The position numbers and the translations under genes are program-made. This document shows positions 7,066 through 14,414 of a stretch of 27,168 nucleotides of DNA, one piece after another. This DNA comes from a virus: positions 1-27,168 of IMG/VR virus record IMGVR_UViG_3300025080_000001. One strand, written 5' to 3'. How positions within the stretch are numbered: the stretch's first letter is position 1; each line of letters opens with the position of its first letter. Below the pieces are notes generated by a model. The model made no database searches. It had not been told where the DNA came from and saw only the letters and a program-made list of their open reading frames with translations.

Positions 7066-7485
7066 CCCCGGCACCTGCGGCCACACAATGTTCAGCGGGT
7101 CGGCCTGGCTCGTCACGTCCCGTAGCGCCTGCCTGTAGGCAGTCCATGCCGATTTTGTTTCCAGCGGCACGTCGGGTAGCTGCGTCCAGTCGCTGGCTAC
7201 CAGCAGGGTGTTGCGTTGCTGGCGCACCTCTTGCCAAGCACCAGTGGAATCGAACTCCCACGCCTTTGCCGTGTAGTTGAAAACGTGGTGCTGCGTAGGC
7301 CGTGGCGGCATCGGCACCAGCACACCGGCTTCGACGTAGTGCTCTCGAAATTTGCCGGGGCCTACAGCAACTACCGCCCCAGGGTAGGCTTGTTTGTCCG
7401 CGTCACAAGCAGGGCAGTAACCGCTTGCAACAATTTCGCCGTTAGGTTTGTAGGCGTAAAACGCGACAGTTGATGACTCAATCAT
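7063..7485 (-). CDS. Phage tail assembly chaperone-like protein (Phage_tail_APC type)
   Basis: This is a 140-residue protein. The C-terminal ~65 residues match the Phage_tail_APC pattern: RQQRNTLLVASDWTQLPDVP, then WTAYRQALRDVTSQADP and a WPQVPG ending. Family members act during assembly of tail or fibre proteins. The N-terminal ~70 residues include a CPAC motif, possibly a small metal-binding knuckle. ATG 7485 is chosen because it overlaps the stop of the upstream tail gene as ATGA and has GGGAG 8 bases before it; an alternative start at 7515 would add ten residues. Placement directly after the receptor-proximal tail protein fits a dedicated chaperone role. Confidence 0.78.
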   Translation of the reverse strand: MIESSTVAFYAYKPNGEIVASGYCPACDADKQAYPGAVVAVGPGKFREHYVEAGVLVPMPPRPTQHHVFNYTAKAWEFDSTGAWQEVRQQRNTLLVASDWTQLPDVPLETKSAWTAYRQALRDVTSQADPLNIVWPQVPG

Positions 7486-9386
7486 CGCTTGGCTCCCATT
7501 GCAGTGATTGCACATAGCGCCCGGCCGGATATGAAATCGGTGTGAATTCCAAAAGTGTGAGTCCCAGCGCCTACATGCACCACCCTAGACATCGCCCCTA
7601 AAGTCCCCTCCTGCGGGCCTTCGCGTTGCAATACGCCGCCGTTGTGCGTCAAAAACCAAGAAGCCCCACTCCGGTGGCTGCCTTGTGTAAAAGTTCCAAT
7701 AACCATAAAAGCTGTTTCTACGTCAGTAGAAACCGTAACGCTTACAGAGTATTCACCATGCGCCCCAGAAGCAACCGTCACTGCGTTGCCAGCAATTTTC
7801 AGGGTGCCAACTTCGGCGTTTCCTATGTGCGCACTTTGAATCGCGGCGTTTCCTATGAAGGCCGATCCGATGGCCGCCGAGTTCATGAACGTGCCGATGT
7901 TGCCGGCTGTTATGCGCGACAAGCGGTTCACAAAGTCCGCCGTACCCATCGTCGAGCCGTCCGGGAACCGCACCTCTGCTCCAATTCTGGCGTCGTTTCG
8001 GATAGCCAGCGCCCCAAGCCCGGTAACCTGTCCGGCGGTCACTCCGTTTTGCGTTGCCAGCGAACCAAGTCCAGCAACCCGGCTTGCGTTGAGGTTGGTT
8101 CCGGCGCTGAACACCACGTTCCCGGAAGCGTCTCGAATGTCTAGCCCTCGGGTGTCGATCTTGTGCGCAGCGAGCGATCCGTCAACAAGCAAATTCCCGT
8201 TGATAACTACGCCGGGGTTCGTCCAGCCCCACCCCATCCAGTGCCGGGTTTCAATAAAACTCGGCGGCGTTCCGGCGCTGCGCATTGTCACCGTGTCGCC
8301 AACCACCAGATGGTTGTTATCCCACGCCGATCCGGCTCTGCCAAGCGCAACCCAAACCGTCTGGCGCGCAGCCACATCACTCCAAGCTGACCCCGTGGCA
8401 GAAAGGTTGAGCGATCCACGCATCCCGTCGGACAACACCCTGCCGCCCGTGTCCACGCGCATGTTGCCGCGAATGTACACGTTGGTGTTCATGAAGATGC
8501 CGCTCGCATCCACCCCAAACGGAACGGTGCTGCTATCCGGCGTAGCTGTCAGGCCGCCGGTGTATGTCGGCGCAACGATGGCGAACCTGTCGGCGCGGAT
8601 GATGAACGCAGAACTCGGCACCCCGTTCACTTCTTGAGCCGCAAGGCCGAACCCCGCCAGTGCGCCGCCCGCCTGAACCTTCAGCGTGTACTGCGCCAGC
8701 AGCCCCTGCGTGTGGCTGGCCTGTGTCAGCATCTGCTGCTCTAGTCCAACCCGTCCGGGCCGACCGTCCTGATAGAAGTTGCCCAGGCTCACTTCGAGTT
8801 GCGTGACCTTGGTAGCAGTCGCACTCTGCTGGTTCACATACGTCGCTTGCAGCTCACGGATACCCGCAGAGTTTGCCCCCAGCGCGGCAGTGATCTCGCT
8901 CACCGCCATAGCCAGTGATCGGTTCGCGTCCTGTATCAGCGTTTCCGTGCGCCGAATGTCGGCCCCACGTATCGCCGCTTCGTCTGCAATGCTTCTGAGC
9001 AGCACCGTGCGTATCTCAGACGCCAGATGGTCAAACCGTGAAGGGTCGTCGAGGCGCTTTGCAAGATCGCGGTACAGCCGGGAGTTGCGTATCGCATCCA
9101 CGAACTGGTCGATTCTGGCAGAGGCCGTCAAACCGCCTCCAAGCTCAATCAGTATCTCGCCCGGCCCAGGCTCCCGCTTGTCAGAAAGGCTCAACAAACC
9201 CTTCGTGACTTCGTTCAGTTCTCGCAGCGTCACGGCGCGCTCGAACGGGTTGCCTCGCGCACCTTCGCGCACCTCAAGCCGTTCAGCTACACGCTGCGCC
9301 CACAAGGCCATAGAGCGCGCATCGCTTGGGTTGAAGTTCGGCAGCGCGGGTAGCGCCGCTTTGCCGGTGTCGCGTTGTGCGGTCAT
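7482..9386 (-). CDS. Tail tip / host-attachment protein with DUF1983-like (GpJ C-terminal) region
   Basis: This 634-residue protein starts at the ATG overlapping the upstream stop (ATGA, 9383-9386). Residues 1-170 are helical and charged. Residues ~170-260 contain QDANRSLAMAVSEITAALGA and a long coiled-coil segment. Residues ~240-330 (VQAGGALAGFGLAAQEVNGV, AFIIRADRFAIVAPT) match the DUF1983 region of phage host-specificity proteins. Beyond this lies a fibre-like region with NVYIRGNMRV, NGNLLVDGSLAAHKIDTRGL and AAIGSAFIGNAAIQSAHIGN repeats. The last ~90 residues form a beta-rich domain, probably for receptor binding or knob formation. The gene is followed by an assembly-chaperone-like gene. 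Confidence 0.8.
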   Translation of the reverse strand: MTAQRDTGKAALPALPNFNPSDARSMALWAQRVAERLEVREGARGNPFERAVTLRELNEVTKGLLSLSDKREPGPGEILIELGGGLTASARIDQFVDAIRNSRLYRDLAKRLDDPSRFDHLASEIRTVLLRSIADEAAIRGADIRRTETLIQDANRSLAMAVSEITAALGANSAGIRELQATYVNQQSATATKVTQLEVSLGNFYQDGRPGRVGLEQQMLTQASHTQGLLAQYTLKVQAGGALAGFGLAAQEVNGVPSSAFIIRADRFAIVAPTYTGGLTATPDSSTVPFGVDASGIFMNTNVYIRGNMRVDTGGRVLSDGMRGSLNLSATGSAWSDVAARQTVWVALGRAGSAWDNNHLVVGDTVTMRSAGTPPSFIETRHWMGWGWTNPGVVINGNLLVDGSLAAHKIDTRGLDIRDASGNVVFSAGTNLNASRVAGLGSLATQNGVTAGQVTGLGALAIRNDARIGAEVRFPDGSTMGTADFVNRLSRITAGNIGTFMNSAAIGSAFIGNAAIQSAHIGNAEVGTLKIAGNAVTVASGAHGEYSVSVTVSTDVETAFMVIGTFTQGSHRSGASWFLTHNGGVLQREGPQEGTLGAMSRVVHVGAGTHTFGIHTDFISGRALCAITAMGAKR

Positions 9387-11968
9387 AACTGCTGAAGCTC
9401 CGCTGTTGAACTCGCTAGCATCACGCTGGTAATCCTGGCGCGGGACTCTACTTCGACTTCGTGCTCCGCCCACCTACCAGATGGCAGGCGCTTCGGGCTG
9501 GTGTCTGTCAACACCGCTTCATGCCGAAGTTGGCCGTCTGCAATCCAGCGCACGATTGCCGGGTTGGCTGTCGTCTGCTCGCCAAACACATGAACCCAGG
9601 CGAACCCAACCGGCTCCGGGAAAACCCGGCGCGCTGTTCTCCACACCCCGGTGCGATGCGCGGCCCCGGCGAACGCCGCCAGTATCGACGCCCCACTTGC
9701 CACATAGAGCACGTCGTTTTGCTTATCGACGAACACCGCGCTGGCGGACAAATCAACCCGGCCCAGCTTGCCAGCCGCCAAGTTTATCGCCAAACACCCC
9801 GGCGAGCCGTTGTCAAAAAATACGAAGCACACCCCTTCGTGCTCAACAACTTGCATCGAGGCTGGGTTAAGCTGCTGCCAATCTTCCCGCGTGAAGTGCC
9901 GCTGCGTTATCAGGTTCACCCCGTTGGCCGACGCCAGGCACAAACCGTCAGGGGAGGCAAACAGCACCCCGCCCTGCACCGAGGCTATAGAACGGGCCGA
10001 CACGCACGCCTGGTTGCTGTCAACCTTTTGCGCCGACATGGTTGCCGAATCAGAGCCGGTTATGAAGTACGGGCTGCCGATGGTGCCAACGAACAACGTG
10101 TTGTCGAACACGCCGAGTCCGACGATTGGGTACTCGATCACCACCTGATATTCTGCTGGCCAAGCGTAGGGGACATAGGGTTCGCAGAACGCCACGGTGT
10201 TGTCCAGGAACCCCGCCATGATGCCGTTTGGCATCCCGGTCAACCCGCGCAAGAAGGGGTTGGTGCCCACAACAGGCTTCGGCCAACCATCTGCCTGGCC
10301 GTCCATGCGGTAAGGCGGCTCAGTCCATGTGAGCGTCGGGCACACCTCGCCAAGCTCTGCGCCTTTCTTGGCGTCCGTGTAGGCCAACGTGCCGACAAGC
10401 ATTTCATCGACAAGCCGGAACGTCGAGCTTTCGTTGCCGGCGCTGCTGCGGTACAGCCGCCACTTCACAATGTGCCTGGCTGCGTGCGCCTCTCCGGTTG
10501 TAAGCCCTGGCCTTGCGACTGAGCACAGGTCATTCTGGTCTGGTTCCAGCATTTCGCTCGGTTCAGAAGGTTCGGATTCTTCACCCCAATCGGTAACAAA
10601 CGTCACGATATAAAAGCGCGTGTCAATGATTCTGCTGGCTACGTTTGGCAGGAACTCGCCCACGCCGCCAAGCTCGTCAACCAGCGCAGACGCGGCTTGA
10701 GAAGTCCCAGTAATCCCGGCCCAGGCGCGCAACTGCGCCGCTTCAACGGCATGAGTGGCGATTCGCGCCCGGTTCTGAAGCTCTTGCAACTTCATGTTCA
10801 AACTGTTCGCGCCCGACGACGCAGCAAACAGCGCTTCGTTGTGGGTGTTTTGCGCACTCATGAACTGCGCGTGCGCGGTGTCGTATGCAACCCACTGCGG
10901 GTCGCGCGCACTAACACCATCAAACGAAAAAGGAAACTCCGGCACACTTGGCTTTGTCGGCTCAACAGGCGCTGGCGGAACGGCGATGGCAACTGCCGTG
11001 TTCAACAGCCGAGCAAACTCCCTTGTAACCGCTTCCAGTTCGTCGCGGTGTTCCTTGGCAATCAACGCCACGTCAACAGCCCGCGTGGCCGCTTCTATGA
11101 TCTTTCCAATCGCACCCTCGGAAAGCATTTGAGTGCCCGCCGTGGATTGACCCTCTGCGTTTGTTGACCCCACTGGCAGTTGCAGTGTGCGCAACCGGTT
11201 TGCAATCGCCGCGATGTCTAGCCGGTGCGCTGCCGGTAGTGCAGTGAGTGGCAGAAACAAATGCGTAGCCGTTGCCGCACTTCCCGCCGATGCGATTTCA
11301 AGGCCGAGCAGCCGTGCGCGGTCAATCGGCACTTGGCCGTACAAGTTCCAATGGCCCAACCTGAGATCCGATGGAACGGCGGGGTTGTTAGGGAACAGCA
11401 GCCCGTGGCTTGATGTTGGCCCAGCAAAGATCGTCGAACCCGAAAACCGCAGCCCCGGCTCTGAAACTTGTTGCACTGATTGCGCAACCGCCTGCCGAAT
11501 CTGCTCCGTCGCTTCGCCGTACAGGAACGTGTTGGCTTCTTCTGGCGTCAACTCGTCGGACACCGCAAGCGTAACTGCCGGACGCACCGGCCTGGGAACG
11601 CCTAGCCGCCTGTCTGCCCCATGCACGTCTATGGCGCGTGGTGGTTGCGACCCGTCATCAGCCGTAAAAAACGTGCGCTCTGTCCGCTCGTCGTTGATCT
11701 GACCTTTGACGTAGCTGCGGGGTTGACTCGACAGAATCCACCCGCTTGCAGGCTGCGTGTTGATCGCGCCATCGGGAGTGCGCGAAAACCTGTGCATTGT
11801 GCGCGTCCCGGTCGGCGCGTGTGCAGCAAACAAGTCGGCGCGCACCGGGCGAAACTCCGACACGGCGTTGACGAGGTTCACGTTTCGCTGCGCCGCGTTC
11901 GCGCCGAGTGCGCGGGGGGATAGGCTTGGCTGCTCGCCTCCGAAGTCCTCGATCTTGATAACGCTCAT
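9383..11968 (-). CDS. Large tail structural protein, probable beta-propeller / tail hub
   Basis: This 861-residue protein starts MSVIKIEDFGGEQPSLSPRA at an ATG overlapping the endolysin stop (ATGA) with GGGGAG 8 bases upstream. The N-terminus (residues ~1-110) contains NVNLVNAVSEFRPVRADLFA, common in podovirus tail proteins. Residues ~280-440 are helical. A fibronectin-like segment follows (FYIVTFVTDWGEESEPSEPS, then WRLYRSSAGNESSTF). After residue ~560, repeated beta strands with GxxDNTLFVG, VQGGVLFASPDGL and VCFVFFDNGSPG suggest a propeller. It ends ITSVMLASSTAELQQL, an ending that resembles other large phage tail proteins. No catalytic motif is seen. Its place beside the tail-tip gene suggests a nozzle or hub role. 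Confidence 0.72.
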   Translation of the reverse strand: MSVIKIEDFGGEQPSLSPRALGANAAQRNVNLVNAVSEFRPVRADLFAAHAPTGTRTMHRFSRTPDGAINTQPASGWILSSQPRSYVKGQINDERTERTFFTADDGSQPPRAIDVHGADRRLGVPRPVRPAVTLAVSDELTPEEANTFLYGEATEQIRQAVAQSVQQVSEPGLRFSGSTIFAGPTSSHGLLFPNNPAVPSDLRLGHWNLYGQVPIDRARLLGLEIASAGSAATATHLFLPLTALPAAHRLDIAAIANRLRTLQLPVGSTNAEGQSTAGTQMLSEGAIGKIIEAATRAVDVALIAKEHRDELEAVTREFARLLNTAVAIAVPPAPVEPTKPSVPEFPFSFDGVSARDPQWVAYDTAHAQFMSAQNTHNEALFAASSGANSLNMKLQELQNRARIATHAVEAAQLRAWAGITGTSQAASALVDELGGVGEFLPNVASRIIDTRFYIVTFVTDWGEESEPSEPSEMLEPDQNDLCSVARPGLTTGEAHAARHIVKWRLYRSSAGNESSTFRLVDEMLVGTLAYTDAKKGAELGEVCPTLTWTEPPYRMDGQADGWPKPVVGTNPFLRGLTGMPNGIMAGFLDNTVAFCEPYVPYAWPAEYQVVIEYPIVGLGVFDNTLFVGTIGSPYFITGSDSATMSAQKVDSNQACVSARSIASVQGGVLFASPDGLCLASANGVNLITQRHFTREDWQQLNPASMQVVEHEGVCFVFFDNGSPGCLAINLAAGKLGRVDLSASAVFVDKQNDVLYVASGASILAAFAGAAHRTGVWRTARRVFPEPVGFAWVHVFGEQTTANPAIVRWIADGQLRHEAVLTDTSPKRLPSGRWAEHEVEVESRARITSVMLASSTAELQQL

Positions 11969-12498
11969 GGGTTTTGCTCCCCAACTGCATCGGCAATCGC
12001 CGTAGCCACCAGCCAAAAGCGCTCACGGTAGCGGCCAAGCTCTGCCGGGTTGCTCTGGAAAAAGACTTCGACGATCAGGCCACCGGCGCGAACAAAGCCG
12101 GGCGTGAATTTACGCTCGCGCTTGAACTGCGCCAGCGGATACAGGCCGCCAGTACGCCGCACCGGAATCTCCAGCACCCGGCCAATGGCCTGCGCGATGC
12201 GCTGCGCCAGCGCCTTGTTTTTCGGCGCGGCGATGACCTCGACACCGGCAGACGTGGGAGTGTTGCTGGCGTTGGTGTGCAGCTCGATGGCGACATCGTG
12301 ACCGTGCGCGAGCCGGATGGCGTCGTTGAGCGTCAGGTTCACGCCGCGCCCGCCGTCCTCTGTCACCTCGTGCCCGGCCTGCCGCAGCTTGAGTGCAACG
12401 ATGTGCCGCAGCTCGAGCATGAGCGCCGCCTCGGTCGTGCCGCCCCACGTGTTGCCGGGGTCGTTGCCGCCGTGGCCTGCGCAGACGAGGATTTTCAT
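11965..12498 (-). CDS. Endolysin, N-acetylmuramoyl-L-alanine amidase (Amidase_3)
   Basis: This 177-residue single-domain enzyme should cleave the bond between muramic acid and the stem peptide. The Amidase_3 metal ligands are visible: H9 in CAGHGGNDPG, E23 in TTEAAL and H74 in IELHTNAS, with the catalytic E144 in GLIVEVFFQSNP. There is no signal peptide, so release depends on the holin. There is no separate wall-binding domain, as is usual for phages of Gram-negative hosts. The start at 12498 gives the natural family N-terminus MKILVCAGHGG and overlaps the stop of the 18-codon micro-ORF as ATGA; GGTGG precedes it. The gene overlaps the next tail gene by ATGA. Confidence 0.93.
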   Translation of the reverse strand: MKILVCAGHGGNDPGNTWGGTTEAALMLELRHIVALKLRQAGHEVTEDGGRGVNLTLNDAIRLAHGHDVAIELHTNASNTPTSAGVEVIAAPKNKALAQRIAQAIGRVLEIPVRRTGGLYPLAQFKRERKFTPGFVRAGGLIVEVFFQSNPAELGRYRERFWLVATAIADAVGEQNP

Positions 12499-12551
12499 AG
12501 CGCCCACCAGAAAAGGAAGATCGGCCAGAGCAGGAAAAAGAGTGGGTTCAT
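12495..12551 (-). CDS. 18-residue hydrophobic micro-ORF in the lysis cassette
   Basis: The frame encodes MNPLFFLLWPIFLFWWAL and stops. Its ATG overlaps the upstream stop as ATGA (12548-12551) and its TGA overlaps the endolysin ATG as ATGA (12495-12498), so it fills the gap between two lysis genes exactly. A GGGG purine stretch lies ~8 bases before the start. All residues except Asn2 are hydrophobic, aromatic or Pro, with no charges, so the peptide could insert in the inner membrane. It could be a minimal holin-like, pinholin-like or holin-modulating peptide, or a coupling leader needed only to carry ribosomes to the endolysin gene. I do not recognise a family. The exact double overlap makes chance less likely. 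Confidence 0.62.
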   Translation of the reverse strand: MNPLFFLLWPIFLFWWAL

Positions 12552-12853
12552 AGCAGCCCCACTTCTTTTGCGACATACGTCCCAAGAGCTACGACCAAGG
12601 CAATAATGAAACGCTCAACCCAAACAGACGTTTGCGAAAATGCTGGCAACCTTGCTTCGGTAGTTTGCAAGCGCACATCAAGCCGCTCAATTGCCTGAAA
12701 CGCACGATCTAGGCCGATGCTGATATTGGTCTGCCGCTCCTCAACTCGCGCCAGCAGTGTGAATGAATCACTGAGCTTGGCCAGTATCGCCCGCTGCTCA
12801 TCAAGATCAGAGCGCAGTGCGTCGAGCTTGGTGCCAAGTATTTCGATGTTCAT
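12548..12853 (-). CDS. Tail-anchored coiled-coil membrane protein, putative lysis (XhlA-like) protein
   Basis: This is a 101-residue protein. Residues ~5-70 form an amphipathic coiled coil (LGTKLDALRSDLDEQRAILA and onward, with regular Leu/Ile spacing). Residues ~80-101 form one transmembrane helix at the extreme C-terminus (ERFIIALVVALGTYVAKEVG). This layout resembles haemolysin XhlA-type proteins encoded beside holins and endolysins; the sequence match is by architecture only. The start overlaps the Rz stop as ATGA (12850-12853), with AAGGA 7 bases upstream, and the stop overlaps the micro-ORF start as ATGA. It is probably a holin partner or second holin. Confidence 0.68.
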   Translation of the reverse strand: MNIEILGTKLDALRSDLDEQRAILAKLSDSFTLLARVEERQTNISIGLDRAFQAIERLDVRLQTTEARLPAFSQTSVWVERFIIALVVALGTYVAKEVGLL

Positions 12854-13335
12854 TGCAGTTCCTTCAATTCTTTGACCCACTGGTGGCAGGTGCTGGCGTA
12901 TTCGGCGGCACGGTCTGCGTCGTAGGCGAATTCAAGAAGAAACTGCGAAGCCTCGTCTGAAAGTCTGCCGACGGTGGCGGCAGCAGCAGGATCGACGGTG
13001 CCGTCGGGAGCGGTGGACACGGGGCAGGCGGGGGCGGCAAAGGGGTCGCGCAGCCCGCCAGCAGCAGCAGCGAGGCGGCGATTGTCAGCGCGGATAGCCG
13101 CAAGTTGCCGGGTGGCTTTCTCATGTTGCACCTCAAGTTTGGTTGCCAATTCTGCGCGCGCACGCTCTATTGTAAGCGCTTGCTGCTGTGCGTCGGCGTA
13201 CCGCTGGGCCGCCTCGGCACGGATGGATTGCACCTCGGCTTCATGCTTCGCCCCGAGGTAGTTTGCTGTCAACAGCGCCATGCTGATGCCCGCAACTAGG
13301 GCAGACGCCAAAAGTTTGACTGGTAGTGTGATCAT
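12850..13335 (-). CDS. Rz: Rz-like inner-membrane spanin subunit
   Basis: This is a 161-residue protein. The N-terminal transmembrane anchor covers residues ~5-24 (PVKLLASALVAGISMALLTA), followed by a long periplasmic coiled coil with Ala, Gln, Arg and Glu (residues ~30-90) and a C-terminal region with two Cys. This is the i-spanin layout. Rz bridges to the outer-membrane lipoprotein Rz1 and fuses the membranes in the last lysis step. A complete Rz1 frame nested within it supports the call strongly. The start at 13335 has GGAG 8 bases upstream and lies inside the 3' end of the holin-candidate gene, a 95-bp overlap. The stop overlaps the next gene by ATGA. Confidence 0.88.
   Translation of the reverse strand: MITLPVKLLASALVAGISMALLTANYLGAKHEAEVQSIRAEAAQRYADAQQQALTIERARAELATKLEVQHEKATRQLAAIRADNRRLAAAAGGLRDPFAAPACPVSTAPDGTVDPAAAATVGRLSDEASQFLLEFAYDADRAAEYASTCHQWVKELKELQ
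12864..13124 (-). CDS. Rz1: Rz1-like outer-membrane spanin lipoprotein, nested in Rz
   Basis: This 86-residue frame lies wholly inside the Rz gene in another reading frame. It starts MRKPPGNLRLSALTIAASLL and reaches a lipobox LLAGC, giving lipidation at Cys25. A Pro-rich stretch follows (PLPPPPAPCPPLPTAP), typical of Rz1. The mature part would be 62 residues, slightly longer than in lambda. GAGG lies ~9 bases before the ATG at 13124. It would be exported and anchored to the inner leaflet of the outer membrane, where it pairs with Rz. An upstream start at 13163 would bury the signal peptide behind 13 extra residues and is less likely. Confidence 0.88.
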   Translation of the reverse strand: MRKPPGNLRLSALTIAASLLLLAGCATPLPPPPAPCPPLPTAPSILLLPPPSADFQTRLRSFFLNSPTTQTVPPNTPAPATSGSKN

Positions 13336-13555
13336 TTGCTTGCTCCGTTCTCCATTTATCATCCACGGTCGCGAAGCCGATGTACGCCCCAACCACCGCC
13401 CCGACGAATACATAAAACGGGCCGGCAATGGCCCCGAGTTGATCGGATTCGGTCACCAGCAACAGCATGGGGAACAGCAGGCCCGCAACCATTGCTGCCC
13501 AAGCCATCGCCCGACGATTGCGCCAGCGAATATGGGGGTTTGGGTGATCAGCCAT
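13241..13555 (-). CDS. Two-transmembrane-helix protein, holin candidate
   Basis: This 104-residue protein has a basic N-terminus (HIRWRNRR), TM1 at ~17-34 and TM2 at ~43-63 (IAGPFYVFVGAVVGAYIGFA), with a short linker between. The loop and charges suggest both ends are cytoplasmic, the class II holin layout. Its place just ahead of Rz/Rz1 and the endolysin fits a holin. The cytoplasmic tail carries CPSCGHQH, a possible metal-binding knuckle, which is unusual for a holin. That tail is encoded in the 95 bp shared with the Rz start region. ATG 13555 overlaps the upstream stop as TGATG, with AAGGA 6 bases before it; a GTG three bases upstream is an alternative. Confidence 0.7.
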   Translation of the reverse strand: MADHPNPHIRWRNRRAMAWAAMVAGLLFPMLLLVTESDQLGAIAGPFYVFVGAVVGAYIGFATVDDKWRTEQANDHTTSQTFGVCPSCGHQHGAVDSKLPRGEA

Positions 13556-13872
13556 CACTCATCCTTGTTAGCGTCGAGGCTGCTCTGAAACATGCCCTCT
13601 TTGGCGCGCACAAAGATTTCCCGCTTCGCCTCCAATCCCAAAAGTTTCATTGACCGCGCCACATCTGCCTCATGTGAATTGCGGCAATGGTCTTTCTCCC
13701 AAGGCCTGAAAATTGCGTCTATCCAACGCTCTGCACGCCAGCCGCAGCGGTGCGCCCGGCCTGAAATGGATTCGTTGGCCGTCGTCTCTTTGTGGCGCGG
13801 CAGCAACGCGACGTTCAGCAACTGGCTCATCGCGTCGCCGATCTTGATCCAGCGCGGCGTGTTGTCGATCAT
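13555..13872 (-). CDS. Conserved-looking hypothetical protein at the head of the lysis cassette
   Basis: This 105-residue soluble protein is rich in His, Arg, Trp and Cys. The central pattern ANESISGRAHRCGWRAERWI followed by DAIF and WEKDHC resembles small proteins encoded beside lysis genes in phages of proteobacteria. From memory of the family these have no proven function and are sometimes mislabelled. No transmembrane helix or signal peptide is seen. The ATG at 13872 overlaps the stop of the upstream fibre-assembly-type gene as ATGA; another ATG at 13881 would add three residues. The stop overlaps the holin-candidate start, so the gene is translationally part of the lysis block. Confidence 0.65.
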   Translation of the reverse strand: MIDNTPRWIKIGDAMSQLLNVALLPRHKETTANESISGRAHRCGWRAERWIDAIFRPWEKDHCRNSHEADVARSMKLLGLEAKREIFVRAKEGMFQSSLDANKDE

Positions 13873-14405
13873 GCGGGCCATGCGAGTGCGGGCAGCTTGG
13901 GCTCAATGTCGGCATAGCCGCTGGGCATAGGACGTGTACCACCCTCTACTTCAGCCAGCACCGCGTACAGCTTCGCCCACGTTGCGTCACGCGCTTCGAC
14001 GCCGTACTGTCCTTCGGCCTTGAACTTCGGCACCGTGCTGGTGGCGTAAGTGCAGAGGCTCAGAATCCCGTCATACAGCCGCGTCTTGGCAAAGTCATCG
14101 AGCCGCTTCTGGGTGGCGTCCACGATCTCTTGCTTCACCCGCAGCGCAGCGGCTTGCTGGTTGGCCGCGATGACTTCAGGCTCCAGCGAGTACACCTCAA
14201 AAGCCTGATACCACTTGCCATTGATCTGCGTGGGCGTGACCTCGCGGTAGCCCTGCGTGATCGGATCGTAGGTCGGCGTGGGCGACTGAAACAGCGCCGC
14301 GTAGCCCTCGGGAGGGCTGAACTGCGAAGGGAAGCTGGTGTTTGGGAAAGCTGCGCGGATCTCTTGCTCGGACACACGCTGGAGGGTTGCAATGTGGATA
14401 TACAT
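13869..14405 (-). CDS. Tail fibre assembly-type accessory protein
   Basis: This is a 178-residue protein. The N-terminal half has a PNTSFPSQFSPPEGYAALFQ segment and a Y/W-rich beta stretch, followed by KWYQAFEVYSLEPEVIAANQ. The C-terminal half (residues ~95-178) is helical and contains RLYDGILSLCTYATSTVPKF and WAKLYAVLAEVEGGTRP, a pattern common in small phage proteins that follow fibre genes and are thought to assist fibre folding. It sits directly after the large repeat-containing fibre gene, which supports that role. AAGGA lies ~7 bases before the ATG. It ends LPALAWPA, and its stop overlaps the next gene by ATGA. Confidence 0.7.
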   Translation of the reverse strand: MYIHIATLQRVSEQEIRAAFPNTSFPSQFSPPEGYAALFQSPTPTYDPITQGYREVTPTQINGKWYQAFEVYSLEPEVIAANQQAAALRVKQEIVDATQKRLDDFAKTRLYDGILSLCTYATSTVPKFKAEGQYGVEARDATWAKLYAVLAEVEGGTRPMPSGYADIEPKLPALAWPA

Positions 14406-14414
14406 GGTGATTCC

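Noticed and set aside
12548-12585. N-terminal extension of the endolysin to 12585
   Set aside because: The longer start would add 29 residues unlike the family. The ATG at 12498 gives the normal Amidase_3 N-terminus and an ATGA junction.
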